From: GCA-001856825 sp049965815
Lineage (GTDB): Archaea > Thermoplasmatota > Thermoplasmata > Thermoplasmatales > GCA-001856825
DNA length: 57,061 nucleotides
Assembly (NCBI GenBank): GCA_049965815.1
Contig: JBMFVV010000009.1
Coordinates: 1 to 57,061, forward strand
Direction of reading: 5' to 3'
Shown here: piece by piece, positions 1 to 7,655 of the stretch
How the letters are laid out: every line of letters starts with the position of its first letter
How positions within the stretch are numbered: position 1 is the first letter of the stretch
Position numbers and translations under genes: made by a program
Notes under the pieces: generated by a model
What the model was told of the DNA's origin: nothing
The model's input: the letters and a program-made list of their open reading frames with translations, nothing else
The model's database searches: none

Positions 1-77
1 TAAAAGTTTTATCGGTTAAAATCAGAGCACTCTATTAGACTAATCAGATTAAATATTCTGATTTAATTCATGGGAGA

Positions 78-722
78 ATGGCCACTTACACCGTGACATA
101 CAAGAAAAGCAACTTTTCGAAGAAGGAGTTGAAGGACATTGCTATTTCTGTGATCACTCTTTCTGTGGCTCTGTTCCTCATCATTTATCGTTCAACATTC
201 AGGGTTAACGGTATGCCCATAAAATTGCAGATCTTACCTGCTTTAGGAATCGCCTTCCTGATGACTATCACCGCATTCCTGATACATGAGATGAGCCACA
301 AGTTTACTGCAATACATTATGGTGCCTGGTCTGAGTTCAGAATGTGGCCTATGGGATTGGTGCTTACCATAATTACCGGCCTCATTGGCTTCCTTTTTGC
401 ACTCCCTGGCGCAGTTTATTTTGCCAGTTATAGAAATCCGATTAAGGAAGGGAAAATTGCCGTTGCCGGCCCCATTTCAAACCTCGTAATGGGAGCAGCT
501 CTGCTACCAGTCCTACTATTTGTACCCATGCAATTTGGCCCGTATGCAGCTGTCTTCTTCTTGGTATATATAAATCTCTGGCTGGGACTGTTCAACTTGG
601 TGCCCATTCCACCTCTGGATGGAAGTAAAGTTTTTGCCTGGAGCAAGTCCTACTGGGGAATCATTTTCGGTATTGCCGCAATCATGGTCATTTATTTCTT
701 CCTGAGCTTTGGAGTAATTTAG
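78..722 (+). CDS. Membrane site-2-type metalloprotease, M50 family
   Basis: A 214-residue integral membrane protein of the M50 (site-2 protease) family, which cuts substrates within the membrane using zinc. The zinc motif HEMSH lies at residues 70-74, inside a hydrophobic segment. The third ligand motif, in the form PPLDGSK, lies near residue 180 and follows an asparagine-rich NLVP turn. About five or six hydrophobic segments are visible, and no PDZ or CBS domain is present, so this is a minimal form. The ATG follows GGGAGA closely. The gene faces a DedA gene convergently. The substrate is unknown. Confidence 0.85.
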   Translation: MATYTVTYKKSNFSKKELKDIAISVITLSVALFLIIYRSTFRVNGMPIKLQILPALGIAFLMTITAFLIHEMSHKFTAIHYGAWSEFRMWPMGLVLTIITGLIGFLFALPGAVYFASYRNPIKEGKIAVAGPISNLVMGAALLPVLLFVPMQFGPYAAVFFLVYINLWLGLFNLVPIPPLDGSKVFAWSKSYWGIIFGIAAIMVIYFFLSFGVI

Positions 723-785
723 CTGCACCCGATTACGCTTTATTTTAAATGGAATTTGACGTTTTAATGCCGTGACCAGGCTATC

Positions 786-1442
786 TCATTTACTGTGAAT
801 TTCCCGTTGATCCTGACTTTTCTTCTTTGCGTACCACCTGTAGAATAAGTATATGACAAAAGCAATGACGAATATTGCCAGGAGCAACAACCCAATCTTT
901 TCAATGATTGGAACAAGTGTGTTCCAAGATTTCCCTAATGCATATCCTCCAGCTGCCAGCGCTGTAGACCAGATAAGTGAGCCACTAAAGGTGAATATTG
1001 AGAACTTCACAATGTTCATCTTCGATACTCCTGCAGGGATGCTCATATAGGACCTGAAACCCGGGACAAATCTTCCAAGGAATACAGTCCATTCCCCCTT
1101 TGCATCGAACCACTCTTCTGTTCTTACAAGGTGTTCTTCCCTGAGACCGACGTACTTTCCTATGAAGAGTATCAGGGGCCTCCCTCCATATACAGAAATA
1201 TAGTATAACACGAGATTACCAACAAAGCCTCCGACCGATCCCAATATGGCATAGATGACAAATAGGCCGACATTGCCTGTTGCTAGAAAACCGGCAAATA
1301 CCATTATGACTTCGGAAGGGAACGGGAGACCTACTCCTTCCAGTACCATCAGCAGAAATACACCTACGGGACCCAAGCTGCTCATAAGCTCAAGGGACTC
1401 TTGAATTAGGTATGAAATTGTTCCGGATATAGTGAAAGTCAA
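786..1442 (-). CDS. DedA family (SNARE-associated) membrane protein
   Basis: A 218-residue polytopic membrane protein of the DedA/VTT family, whose members act in membrane lipid homeostasis and are proposed lipid scramblases. The family signature is visible: an EGVGLPFPSE segment near residue 36, followed by a glycine-rich reentrant region, and a later GRFVPGFRSYMSIPAG segment that holds the conserved arginines. A lysine/arginine-rich tail follows the last membrane segment. Translation begins at TTG 1442; an internal ATG at residue 20 is an alternative. The lipid substrate in an archaeal ether-lipid membrane is unknown. Confidence 0.88.
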   Translation of the reverse strand: MTFTISGTISYLIQESLELMSSLGPVGVFLLMVLEGVGLPFPSEVIMVFAGFLATGNVGLFVIYAILGSVGGFVGNLVLYYISVYGGRPLILFIGKYVGLREEHLVRTEEWFDAKGEWTVFLGRFVPGFRSYMSIPAGVSKMNIVKFSIFTFSGSLIWSTALAAGGYALGKSWNTLVPIIEKIGLLLLAIFVIAFVIYLFYRWYAKKKSQDQREIHSK

Positions 1443-1523
1443 TCCAGTTCAAACCGGTTATGCAAACTAGTTAATAAACTTAGATTCATAAATTGACATT
1501 GGAAATACCTCTCTCCTTTACAG

Positions 1524-1547
1524 AGAATGACCACCCTCATTCTTTTT
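1524..1547 (+). terminator. Hairpin followed by a T tract, terminator-like
   Basis: A perfect 7-bp stem, AGAATGA (1524-1530) and TCATTCT (1537-1543), encloses a six-base loop and runs into four further T residues. It lies in the 142-bp space between divergent genes, where a plus-strand terminator has no obvious upstream transcript. It may end a short unannotated RNA or be chance. Confidence 0.3.
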
Positions 1548-1596
1548 ACCTGCTTTGCTATAGCACTAATCAGTAATTGCCATCTTGAGGGAAAGA

Positions 1597-2214
1597 ATGA
1601 AAGGAGATATCAATGAGAGACTGCTTGCCATAGGTAGAAAGTATTCCCACTACGGAGAAGTTTACGATTACAGCAACGAAGGGAGCACGGAAGAAGTGAG
1701 TATCCCCTGGACCACGGCAAAATTGATTGCACTGGAAAGGGATAGATACAGTTGCAGGATATGCGGCAAATCCCCAATGATATCTGAGAACAAGAATGGA
1801 GTGGAAAGACTGAGAGTAGAGGTAGAGGTTCACCACATAATCCCCAGAATTGCTGGCGGCTCTAATTCTACAAGGAATCTCATAACTCTTTGCAAGGATT
1901 GCCACATAAAGACGTTCAAGAATAACTACACAGGAGTGCCTACAGTGGATATAAAATTGGACGAAAGAGTTGAAATTTTAACAAATAGTTCCGTGCTTCT
2001 CAAGTACGGCAGCAACTGCAAGAAATACCCTCTAGCTTCGTTCAATTACAGGGACAGAGAGGTCGTATTAAAGGAGCCGCTTGATTGCGAAATTTGTGAC
2101 TTTCCAAGTCTAAAGAGAGTATATGATATAATCTTTGAAAAAGACCTTGATATTGATGAAATTGTAATTAAAGATAAAAATAAAAAATATAGCGTGGGAA
2201 TTATTGAAAAATAA
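1597..2214 (+). CDS. HNH endonuclease domain protein
   Basis: A stand-alone HNH nuclease of about 205 residues. Two zinc-binding pairs, CRIC (about residues 53-56) and CKDC (about 99-102), bracket the catalytic VHHIIP segment, and a conserved asparagine follows in the GGSNSTRNL stretch. This order is the McrA/HNH arrangement that cuts DNA with a metal ion. I chose ATG 1597 because GAGGGA lies just upstream; an in-frame TTG at 1585 is the longer option. The last third has no recognised domain, ends in an AT-rich lysine-rich tail and includes another CEIC motif. No methylase or partner is adjacent. A mobile-element or defence origin is possible but not shown. Confidence 0.8.
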   Translation: MKGDINERLLAIGRKYSHYGEVYDYSNEGSTEEVSIPWTTAKLIALERDRYSCRICGKSPMISENKNGVERLRVEVEVHHIIPRIAGGSNSTRNLITLCKDCHIKTFKNNYTGVPTVDIKLDERVEILTNSSVLLKYGSNCKKYPLASFNYRDREVVLKEPLDCEICDFPSLKRVYDIIFEKDLDIDEIVIKDKNKKYSVGIIEK

Positions 2215-2222
2215 AATTCCCT

Positions 2223-2645
2223 TTAAAATCTGCTTCTGAAATTTCTGTTGTTATTGAAGCTTCTCCTGGGTCTTCTATCAACCTCATCCGGTTGATATTC
2301 TTTCTCGCTCATGTCAACAGACTCATTAACTGATTCAACTGCCGTGTCTGCCTTCTTTATTGCTCCGTACTTTCCGACGTTGAGTCTCATGTGTCCCCTG
2401 ACAAAGCTTACGTACCCATTTTCGACGATAATACTATCGCCGTTTTCCACCTGGCTTACTTGTTCATTCCAGAGTGACATAGTCACTTTTCCAGTCTCGT
2501 CGCCTAGGACTGCTTCGGTTACTTTTTTCTGTTCGCCGTATCTCGTCTGTATGTCTTTAGCCTCGCCAACATTCAAAACCTTTGCCAAAACAGTCACTCT
2601 TTTAGATCCCTGGTTGAGATCTTTCACTTTTGTAAATTCGTCCAT
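2223..2645 (-). CDS. Single-stranded DNA-binding protein, OB fold (RPA-like)
   Basis: A 140-residue single-OB-fold protein that probably coats ssDNA during replication and repair. The N-terminal 95 residues read as an OB fold (VTVLAKVLNVGEAK at the start of the barrel, then the conserved LGDETGKVTMSLWN strand pair). The tail is acidic and then rich in arginine, asparagine and phenylalanine, unlike the acidic tip of bacterial SSB. Its length and single OB fold match the small SSB proteins of Thermoplasma and crenarchaea rather than multi-domain RPA. It lies near RFC and a resolvase. Confidence 0.85.
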   Translation of the reverse strand: MDEFTKVKDLNQGSKRVTVLAKVLNVGEAKDIQTRYGEQKKVTEAVLGDETGKVTMSLWNEQVSQVENGDSIIVENGYVSFVRGHMRLNVGKYGAIKKADTAVESVNESVDMSEKEYQPDEVDRRPRRSFNNNRNFRSRF

Positions 2646-3017
2646 ATACTACCAATCCTTTGTCTAGAGCTATTAGCTCATCATCTTCAGGTTAACATCC
2701 TTATTAACCTTTTCTCCCCCTCAATCTAATGCAGAACCCTCAAAGTCATTCCAAATCTAGGAAATAAACTAAATTTAAATCCGTGAATGATCAATTTCCC
2801 GAATTTCTTTAGTTATTAGATACATAAATGGGATGTTATTCTCAAATTTTACACTTACGGATCATTCGGATTATTGAGGTTATTTACAATGTAACTTTTA
2901 AAATTGAGAATATTATGAATGATAATTGTATTAATTATTGCATTTTCGAATTTTCTTTAGTATGGAAAAATCAAACTTTATATATATGTAATTCTTCAGA
3001 GGAATCGGTGAAGGCTG
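2646..3017. other. Intergenic region with divergent promoters for ssb and speD
   Basis: This AT-rich 372-bp region separates two divergent genes. It holds a clear TATA element for speD and an 8-bp inverted repeat (GAATGATC at 2785-2792, GATCATTC at 2860-2867) with a 67-bp spacer. A 74-codon open frame at 2828-3052 overlaps the start of speD, has no ribosome-binding site and looks spurious. No RNA gene is evident. Confidence 0.5.
2977..2987 (+). promoter_or_regulatory. TATA box of speD
   Basis: The run TTTATATATAT lies about 30-40 nt upstream of the TTG start of speD, which predicts a transcript start near 3008 and a very short leader. That leader would still contain the GGTGA ribosome-binding site at 3007-3011. 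Confidence 0.6.
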
Positions 3018-3407
3018 TTGTCGATAGGGATTCATCTTGTTGGGGATCTTAAGGGGGTAGCCTCTGATAAGATTTCAAATACAGATACAATGGAAGAGAT
3101 CATGGAAGCTGCGGTAAAGTACGGAAAACTAACTAAAATTAGGTCTTACTATCACCAGTTCAGCCCCAGCGGAGTAAGTGGAATCATACTACTAGCAGAG
3201 TCTCACCTTAGTTTTCATACGTGGCCGGAATATGGACTTGTAGCTCTGGATATTTTTACCTGCGGACCAACTGAAAATGCTGAATCTGCACTCGAATACA
3301 TATTAGGAAAGCTAGCTCCTTCCAGCATTGAATATAAGAGAATAGAAAGAGGAGTGGATTTCCCGAGAGGAAACCAGAAAGAAAAAGCAATCGAAGCAAT
3401 AGCTTAG
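3018..3407 (+). CDS. speD: S-adenosylmethionine decarboxylase proenzyme
   Basis: SpeD makes decarboxylated S-adenosylmethionine, the aminopropyl donor for spermidine. The 129-residue protein is the short class 1B form that self-cleaves to create a pyruvoyl cofactor. The cleavage site is visible as ESHLSFHTWPE, with cutting expected between Glu61 and Ser62; the His and Cys (in DIFTCGP) needed for processing and catalysis follow. The TTG start is forced by an in-frame stop at 3009 and is supported by GGTGA six bases upstream. Agmatinase and aIF5A lie 3 kb away. The 3' end overlaps the convergent resolvase gene by 4 bp. Confidence 0.95.
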   Translation: MSIGIHLVGDLKGVASDKISNTDTMEEIMEAAVKYGKLTKIRSYYHQFSPSGVSGIILLAESHLSFHTWPEYGLVALDIFTCGPTENAESALEYILGKLAPSSIEYKRIERGVDFPRGNQKEKAIEAIA

Positions 3408-3910
3408 AAAAGATATTCGAGCAGAGAAGTTAGTTCTAGTCCATCGTCCCATTTCATTATATAGGCACCGCCCCTCGTTACTTCCAGCTTAGGGATAATC
3501 TTTGAGAACATTCTGTATTTTCCTTCATATTCGGAATCAAATGTAAATATTCTCCATGGGTCACCACTTACATTCTTCAACCTGTAGGCGTAAAGTGGCA
3601 TCACACCGGTCTTGGAAATCATATCCACATATTCTTCGGCTTGTTCCTGAGAACGGTGAGACGAAGAAGAGAAATTCAGTATTCTATCCTTAGAGCTCTT
3701 GATCTCTATTGGAATGCTCAGGTCGTTACGGATTATTATTATGTCAAAGCCGTGACTTCCTGCAGCCCTGACCACGAGGAATGGCTTTGACTTAATTCTC
3801 TTCTTAATATCTTCTCTTATCCAGCCTATCTTCTCAAGTTTGTCTTCGTTTCCTGCCAGAATGAGCTTTAGCTCTCTTTCATACACAGTTCCATTTACCG
3901 CGTCTTCCAC
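3404..3910 (-). CDS. hjc: Hjc-like Holliday junction resolvase (PD-(D/E)XK nuclease)
   Basis: This gene probably encodes the archaeal resolvase that cuts four-way junctions in recombination. Family landmarks are present in order: YERELK near residue 10 (conserved Glu), VVRAAGSHGFDII near residues 46-58 (the SxxxD metal ligand region) and IEIKSS near 68-73 (the E-x-K pair). Residues 85-125 then contain the QAEEYV and YAYRL segments seen in Hjc. At 168 residues it is longer than the roughly 120-140 of most Hjc, with an insertion between the first Glu and the core and a C-terminal extension. It lies 3 bp downstream of rfcS and is probably cotranscribed with it. Another nuclease of the same fold cannot be excluded. 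Confidence 0.75.
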   Translation of the reverse strand: MEDAVNGTVYERELKLILAGNEDKLEKIGWIREDIKKRIKSKPFLVVRAAGSHGFDIIIIRNDLSIPIEIKSSKDRILNFSSSSHRSQEQAEEYVDMISKTGVMPLYAYRLKNVSGDPWRIFTFDSEYEGKYRMFSKIIPKLEVTRGGAYIMKWDDGLELTSLLEYLF

Positions 3911-3913
3911 CCC

Positions 3914-4867
3914 TCATTTCGCACTTTTACCATATAAATAACCAAGAAAACTCTCTAACTGTATTATTTCCCTTGCCCCCTCAGATATCCTGAAATCTAT
4001 CTCTCCAAGGACAAAGAGAATGTCGGCCTTTAATTCGTCCTCTATTGGCAGATCATATATTACCCTATGAAACTGTTCCACTACGTCTTGTCCAGATATT
4101 CCCTGTTTTATCACAGCGTCCTCCAGCATCGACCTGGCTTTCGAAACGTCCCCTTTCAGTGAAAGTGTCAAGACCTGAACTGCCCAGTCCTTGTGAACCA
4201 GCCCAGCAGCCTCATAGATTGAGTTAACTGTTATCTTTGGGGAGTAGGTGGCTGCGACCTGAAGGGTGTTAATCGCCTTTCTCATATCACCGTAGGAGAG
4301 TTCCGCTATTACATCGAGAGATTTTTTCTCATATTCTATATTTTCTTTCTTGAGAATTTCACCAAGTGCAGATACTACGGCTTCGGTTGGAATAGCTTTG
4401 AATCTGAATATAGCTGTCCTCGACTGTATAGGCTCTATTATCTTGGATGAATAGTTACAGGATATGATAAACCTTGTTGTTCTTGTAAAATTTTCCATTG
4501 TTCTTCTAAGCGCAGCTTGCGCCTCATCCGTCATGTAATCAGCTTCATCGAGGAATAGTATTTTGAATCCTAGAGGATTTGTCGGTAGTATTCTTGAATA
4601 GTCCTTAACTGTCTCCCTAACCATCTTTATTCCCCTATCGTCGGATGCATTGAGCTCAAGAAAATTCTCTTTCCATTCTTCTCCGTAGAATTCTCTTGCA
4701 AGAACCGTTGCGGCAGTTGTTTTACCAGTTCCAGGGGGGCCCGAGAAGAGCAGATGGGGAATATTCTTCTGCTGGATGTAGCTCTTGAGCCTTTCTGTGA
4801 CAACGGTCTGGCCAATAACATCATCTAGCTTCTTTGGCCTATACTTCTCTATCCAGATCTCGTCCAT
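3914..4867 (-). CDS. rfcS: Replication factor C small subunit
   Basis: RFC small subunit is the repeated AAA+ subunit of the clamp loader that places PCNA on DNA. The 317-residue protein begins with the RFC box WIEKYRPKKLDDVIGQ, has Walker A GPPGTGKT at 43-50, Walker B LFLDEADYM near 105-112, sensor 1 ISCNYSSKI and the arginine finger in IQSRTAIFRF (the SRC motif, here SRT). The C-terminal collar domain is intact. No RFC large subunit gene is in the window. The gene lies directly upstream of the resolvase gene. Confidence 0.96.
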   Translation of the reverse strand: MDEIWIEKYRPKKLDDVIGQTVVTERLKSYIQQKNIPHLLFSGPPGTGKTTAATVLAREFYGEEWKENFLELNASDDRGIKMVRETVKDYSRILPTNPLGFKILFLDEADYMTDEAQAALRRTMENFTRTTRFIISCNYSSKIIEPIQSRTAIFRFKAIPTEAVVSALGEILKKENIEYEKKSLDVIAELSYGDMRKAINTLQVAATYSPKITVNSIYEAAGLVHKDWAVQVLTLSLKGDVSKARSMLEDAVIKQGISGQDVVEQFHRVIYDLPIEDELKADILFVLGEIDFRISEGAREIIQLESFLGYLYGKSAK

Positions 4868-4964
4868 TTCCTCTGGTAATCATAGTTTACGAATAAATAA
4901 CCTTTCTTTGATTGAACTAAGAAGGATTTTATATTGCAAATCATTTTCCTGAAAGGTAATATAA

Positions 4965-5480
4965 ATGGTAAGAAAGCCGGGAAGGATGTACAGGAAGATC
5001 ACCGGACCAGCATATACGAAGAGGGAATACATGGGTGGAGTTCCAGCATCAAGGATACAGCAGTATGTTGCTGGGGACATCAATGGCAATTACGATGTAG
5101 AACTGCGACTGGTCGCAGAGGAATCCTGCCAGATCCGGCACACTGCTCTAGAAGCAGCTAGGGTAAAATCCAACAGGTTGCTCATAAGAGATTTCGGGGA
5201 AAAGGGCTACTTTATGAGAGTGAGGCCGTTCCCTCACCATGTCATCAGAGAACATAAGATGGCCACTGGAGCCGGGGCAGACAGAATATCGAGTGGAATG
5301 AGCTTGGCATTTGGACGTCCAGTAGGTACAGCTGCGAGAGTCAGAAGGGGTTCTACAATACTTATAATTAGAATTCCGAAATCTGGAGTGGACAGGGCCA
5401 AAGAGGCTCTGAGGATGGCTTCTCACAAGATACCAACCCCTTCAAGGGTAGATGTCATAAATCTGACTAATTCGTCCTGA
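4965..5480 (+). CDS. rpl10e: Large ribosomal subunit protein L10e (uL16)
   Basis: This 171-residue protein is the archaeal uL16 homologue, which binds 23S rRNA near the peptidyl transferase and tRNA sites. The sequence runs from basic MVRKPGRMYR through PAYTKREYMGG, the NRLLIRDFGEKGYFMRVRPFPHHVIREHKM core and the GADRISSGM loop to a helical C terminus. A TATA-like TTTTATATT lies about 30-38 nt upstream of the ATG. The 3' end overlaps the convergent DUF835 gene by 14 bp. Confidence 0.96.
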   Translation: MVRKPGRMYRKITGPAYTKREYMGGVPASRIQQYVAGDINGNYDVELRLVAEESCQIRHTALEAARVKSNRLLIRDFGEKGYFMRVRPFPHHVIREHKMATGAGADRISSGMSLAFGRPVGTAARVRRGSTILIIRIPKSGVDRAKEALRMASHKIPTPSRVDVINLTNSS

Positions 5481-6066
5481 TTTTAATCGTGTTCTTGAAT
5501 TCCTTTTCTATCAGGGAAAGTTCAGCTTTCCCCATGGTGTTAGTGTTGAGTGAAAGTATAAAAATTCCCTTCCTGTCAAGAACCTTATCTTTGAGGACCG
5601 TAAGGAACCGGATGACATTCTGAATTGAGTTTGAAGTGGAAAATATGTAATCTAGGCAGTCTATGTACAGTACCCCCCTGTCAGTAAAATTGCTGATTAC
5701 ATATTCCTGAATCTGACTGAGCTGTGCAGGATTGAATCCACCGAGCGATTCGTCATAGGTAATTGGAGCAAACTTGACATTCTTAAATGAAGCTATATTA
5801 CTCTTCGTATCCCTGCTCAAGACTATTACTGGAATCCCCTGCTCTGCTATCCCGGAAATGATCTCCATCCCCTTCGTGTTTCTCTTCTCGTACACGAGGT
5901 AAGTCTCCCCAAAAACCAGTTTTATGGCGGTCTCGTCATTCTCTCCTTGACTTTCCCTTTCCAGTTTTTTTATGAATTCTTCACTTACGCCGTAAGACCT
6001 TGCGGCATTAATTGCGAATTTCAAACCGTCCCTGTAGCCTTCCTTGTATACTTTATTATCGCTCAT
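5467..6066 (-). CDS. DUF835 domain protein
   Basis: A 199-residue protein of unknown function that matches the archaeal DUF835 family. The first 50 residues are helical and charged (YKEGYRDGLKFAINAARSYG). The rest is a RecA/P-loop-like alpha/beta fold without a clear Walker A, including ITYDESLGGFNP near residue 100 and the hydrophobic strands VLYIDCLDYIF and GIFILSLN. Its ATG overlaps the agmatinase stop by 4 bp, so it is translationally coupled to the polyamine enzyme. In other archaea DUF835 is often joined to signalling domains, none of which is present here. Its role in this operon is unknown. Confidence 0.75.
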   Translation of the reverse strand: MSDNKVYKEGYRDGLKFAINAARSYGVSEEFIKKLERESQGENDETAIKLVFGETYLVYEKRNTKGMEIISGIAEQGIPVIVLSRDTKSNIASFKNVKFAPITYDESLGGFNPAQLSQIQEYVISNFTDRGVLYIDCLDYIFSTSNSIQNVIRFLTVLKDKVLDRKGIFILSLNTNTMGKAELSLIEKEFKNTIKIRTN

Positions 6067-6902
6067 TTCCCTAGCATTTCTAGATAAGAAACAACTTCTT
6101 GAATGATTCGTGCAGCAAGCATGGAGGTGTTACCGTTATCATATAATGGCGTGATCTCATTTATATCCAGCCCAACCAGATTGTTTCCCACGGAATCCAG
6201 GATATCCATTACGATCATTGGATTGAGACCGAAAGGCTCAGGAGTGCCCACGCCGGGGGCGTATGCGGGATCAAAGCCATCAAAATCTATGGATAAATAA
6301 ACGGGGGATCTGCAGAACTCGTTTAGAAATGACTTTAAATTCTTCCTATCTGAATTTACCTCGAAGCTGGTAAAATATCTCTGCGTCCCCTCCTTTACTT
6401 CCTCGGGTGAAACAGAACGGATTCCTATAGATACAACGTTTTCCTTCCCAACGACTTCACTCACCCTTCTAGCAACACACGCGTGAGACAATTTGTCTCC
6501 CATATAGGAGTCCCTGTAATCTGTGTGGGCATCGATGAATATTACCTTGCTCCTGATCCTCTTGATCGCACCGTAGGTGATACTGTGTTCCCCGCCCATC
6601 ATTATGGGGAACTTATGGTCTGAAACGATTCCGTCAACAACAGAATATACCTCTTCAGTCATCTCTTCCGGTTTGTGATACTCGTCTATATCTCCCTGAT
6701 CGTAGACACCTGAATTCTTGGTGTCTATGCCCCTGTAGACAGAATAACTCTCCATATTGTAGGAAGCCTTCCTGATTTCATTTGGCGCTAATTTTGCTCC
6801 TGATCTGAAAGATACCGTAGAATCAAATGGCACTCCGAATATTACGTACTTGGAATCATCGTAACTGTCTGATGAATCACAAAATTTCAGACGAGAGGGC
6901 AT
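6063..6902 (-). CDS. speB: Agmatinase (ureohydrolase family)
   Basis: Agmatinase hydrolyses agmatine to putrescine and urea in polyamine synthesis. The 279-residue protein has all the dimanganese ligand motifs: GGEHS (His106 region), DAHTDYR (Asp124, His126, Asp128) and SIDFDGFDPAYAPG near residue 205. The GTPEPFG substrate loop and a C-terminal DINEITP segment complete the fold. It starts directly after the aIF5A stop and overlaps the DUF835 gene. Arginase or formiminoglutamase is possible from sequence, but the aIF5A and speD context favours agmatinase. Confidence 0.92.
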   Translation of the reverse strand: MPSRLKFCDSSDSYDDSKYVIFGVPFDSTVSFRSGAKLAPNEIRKASYNMESYSVYRGIDTKNSGVYDQGDIDEYHKPEEMTEEVYSVVDGIVSDHKFPIMMGGEHSITYGAIKRIRSKVIFIDAHTDYRDSYMGDKLSHACVARRVSEVVGKENVVSIGIRSVSPEEVKEGTQRYFTSFEVNSDRKNLKSFLNEFCRSPVYLSIDFDGFDPAYAPGVGTPEPFGLNPMIVMDILDSVGNNLVGLDINEITPLYDNGNTSMLAARIIQEVVSYLEMLGK

Positions 6903-7289
6903 CTAAACCCGCATCAGCCTTCTCTTTCCCATTGATTCCCAGTATTCAACCTCTACTCCGCTAGCAGCTCTGTCCTTGAATTCATCTGGGATAGGAATAC
7001 TAAATTGCTCAAATGTCTCCATGTCCATGAAGAGCCCTTCATTTTGTGATATACTCAGTATCTGTGCAGTCTTCTTTTCTATTATGGGTACCTTGATCTT
7101 GTGTTTAGTTGGATATACGACACTCCTCTTCTGGTTGTCAAAAATGCCTATTGCTACAATTCTCGCCTTGGCTTCGCCATGTTTCCCGGGTTTAGATGTT
7201 GTGATTTCCACTATTTTGCACGGTTCATCATCTATCAGGATGTATTTGTTTTCCTTTAATTCTCTGACCTCTTGATCTTGCCAAGTCAT
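6903..7289 (-). CDS. eif5A: Translation initiation/elongation factor aIF5A
   Basis: aIF5A relieves ribosome stalling and is the only protein known to carry hypusine, made from spermidine. The 128-residue protein has the modification loop SKPGKHGEAK, with the acceptor lysine at residue 36, followed by an OB-fold C-terminal domain. It heads the aIF5A-agmatinase-DUF835 operon, so the protein and the enzyme making its modification precursor are cotranscribed. A strong TATA box lies about 26 nt upstream of the ATG, which predicts an almost leaderless mRNA. No deoxyhypusine synthase gene is in the window. Confidence 0.96.
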   Translation of the reverse strand: MTWQDQEVRELKENKYILIDDEPCKIVEITTSKPGKHGEAKARIVAIGIFDNQKRSVVYPTKHKIKVPIIEKKTAQILSISQNEGLFMDMETFEQFSIPIPDEFKDRAASGVEVEYWESMGKRRLMRV

Positions 7290-7655
7290 TTATTATCTCA
7301 GGTTAAAGATAGTGCTTTATATATATGTTGGGGAAATTTTCATTAAATTTTTCTGAACCGATGAAACAATATTTATAGGCTAGTTTTAGCATGAAAAATT
7401 AGCATAAAGATGATATAATATATATTTTACCAAGAATTTAAATTAACAATACGTGGTGTCGATCTTTACACTTCAGTATATGCTGGGATAAAGTCGCAAT
7501 GCATCAAAATTTCAATTGCCGTGCACTTTACAATGATACATCTTGTGGGCTCCCTATGCACTCACTTTGATACAACATAGCGAATTCAACGTGGAGCTGT
7601 TCCCAGATCACGTGAGTATTAACAACGAAACTGCTTCCTCTGGAAGAACCCCAGT
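7290..7655. other. Intergenic region upstream of the aIF5A operon
   Basis: The first 40 bp hold the aIF5A promoter. Between about 7380 and 7470 the sequence is very AT-rich. From 7528 to about 7720 the minus strand has an open frame in a different register from the Usp gene, running past that gene's stop; its translation includes NWGSSRGSSF and HVIWEQLHVEF, which I do not recognise. It could be a gene relic or chance. No RNA gene is evident. Confidence 0.4.
7315..7326 (-). promoter_or_regulatory. TATA box of the aIF5A operon
   Basis: On the minus strand this reads ATATATATAAAG, centred about 31 nt before the aIF5A ATG. Initiation roughly 25 nt downstream would fall close to the start codon. 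Confidence 0.65.

Noticed and set aside
2828..3052. A 74-codon plus-strand frame before speD
   Set aside because: It lies in AT-rich promoter sequence, covers the speD TATA box and start, and has no ribosome-binding site or recognisable domain.
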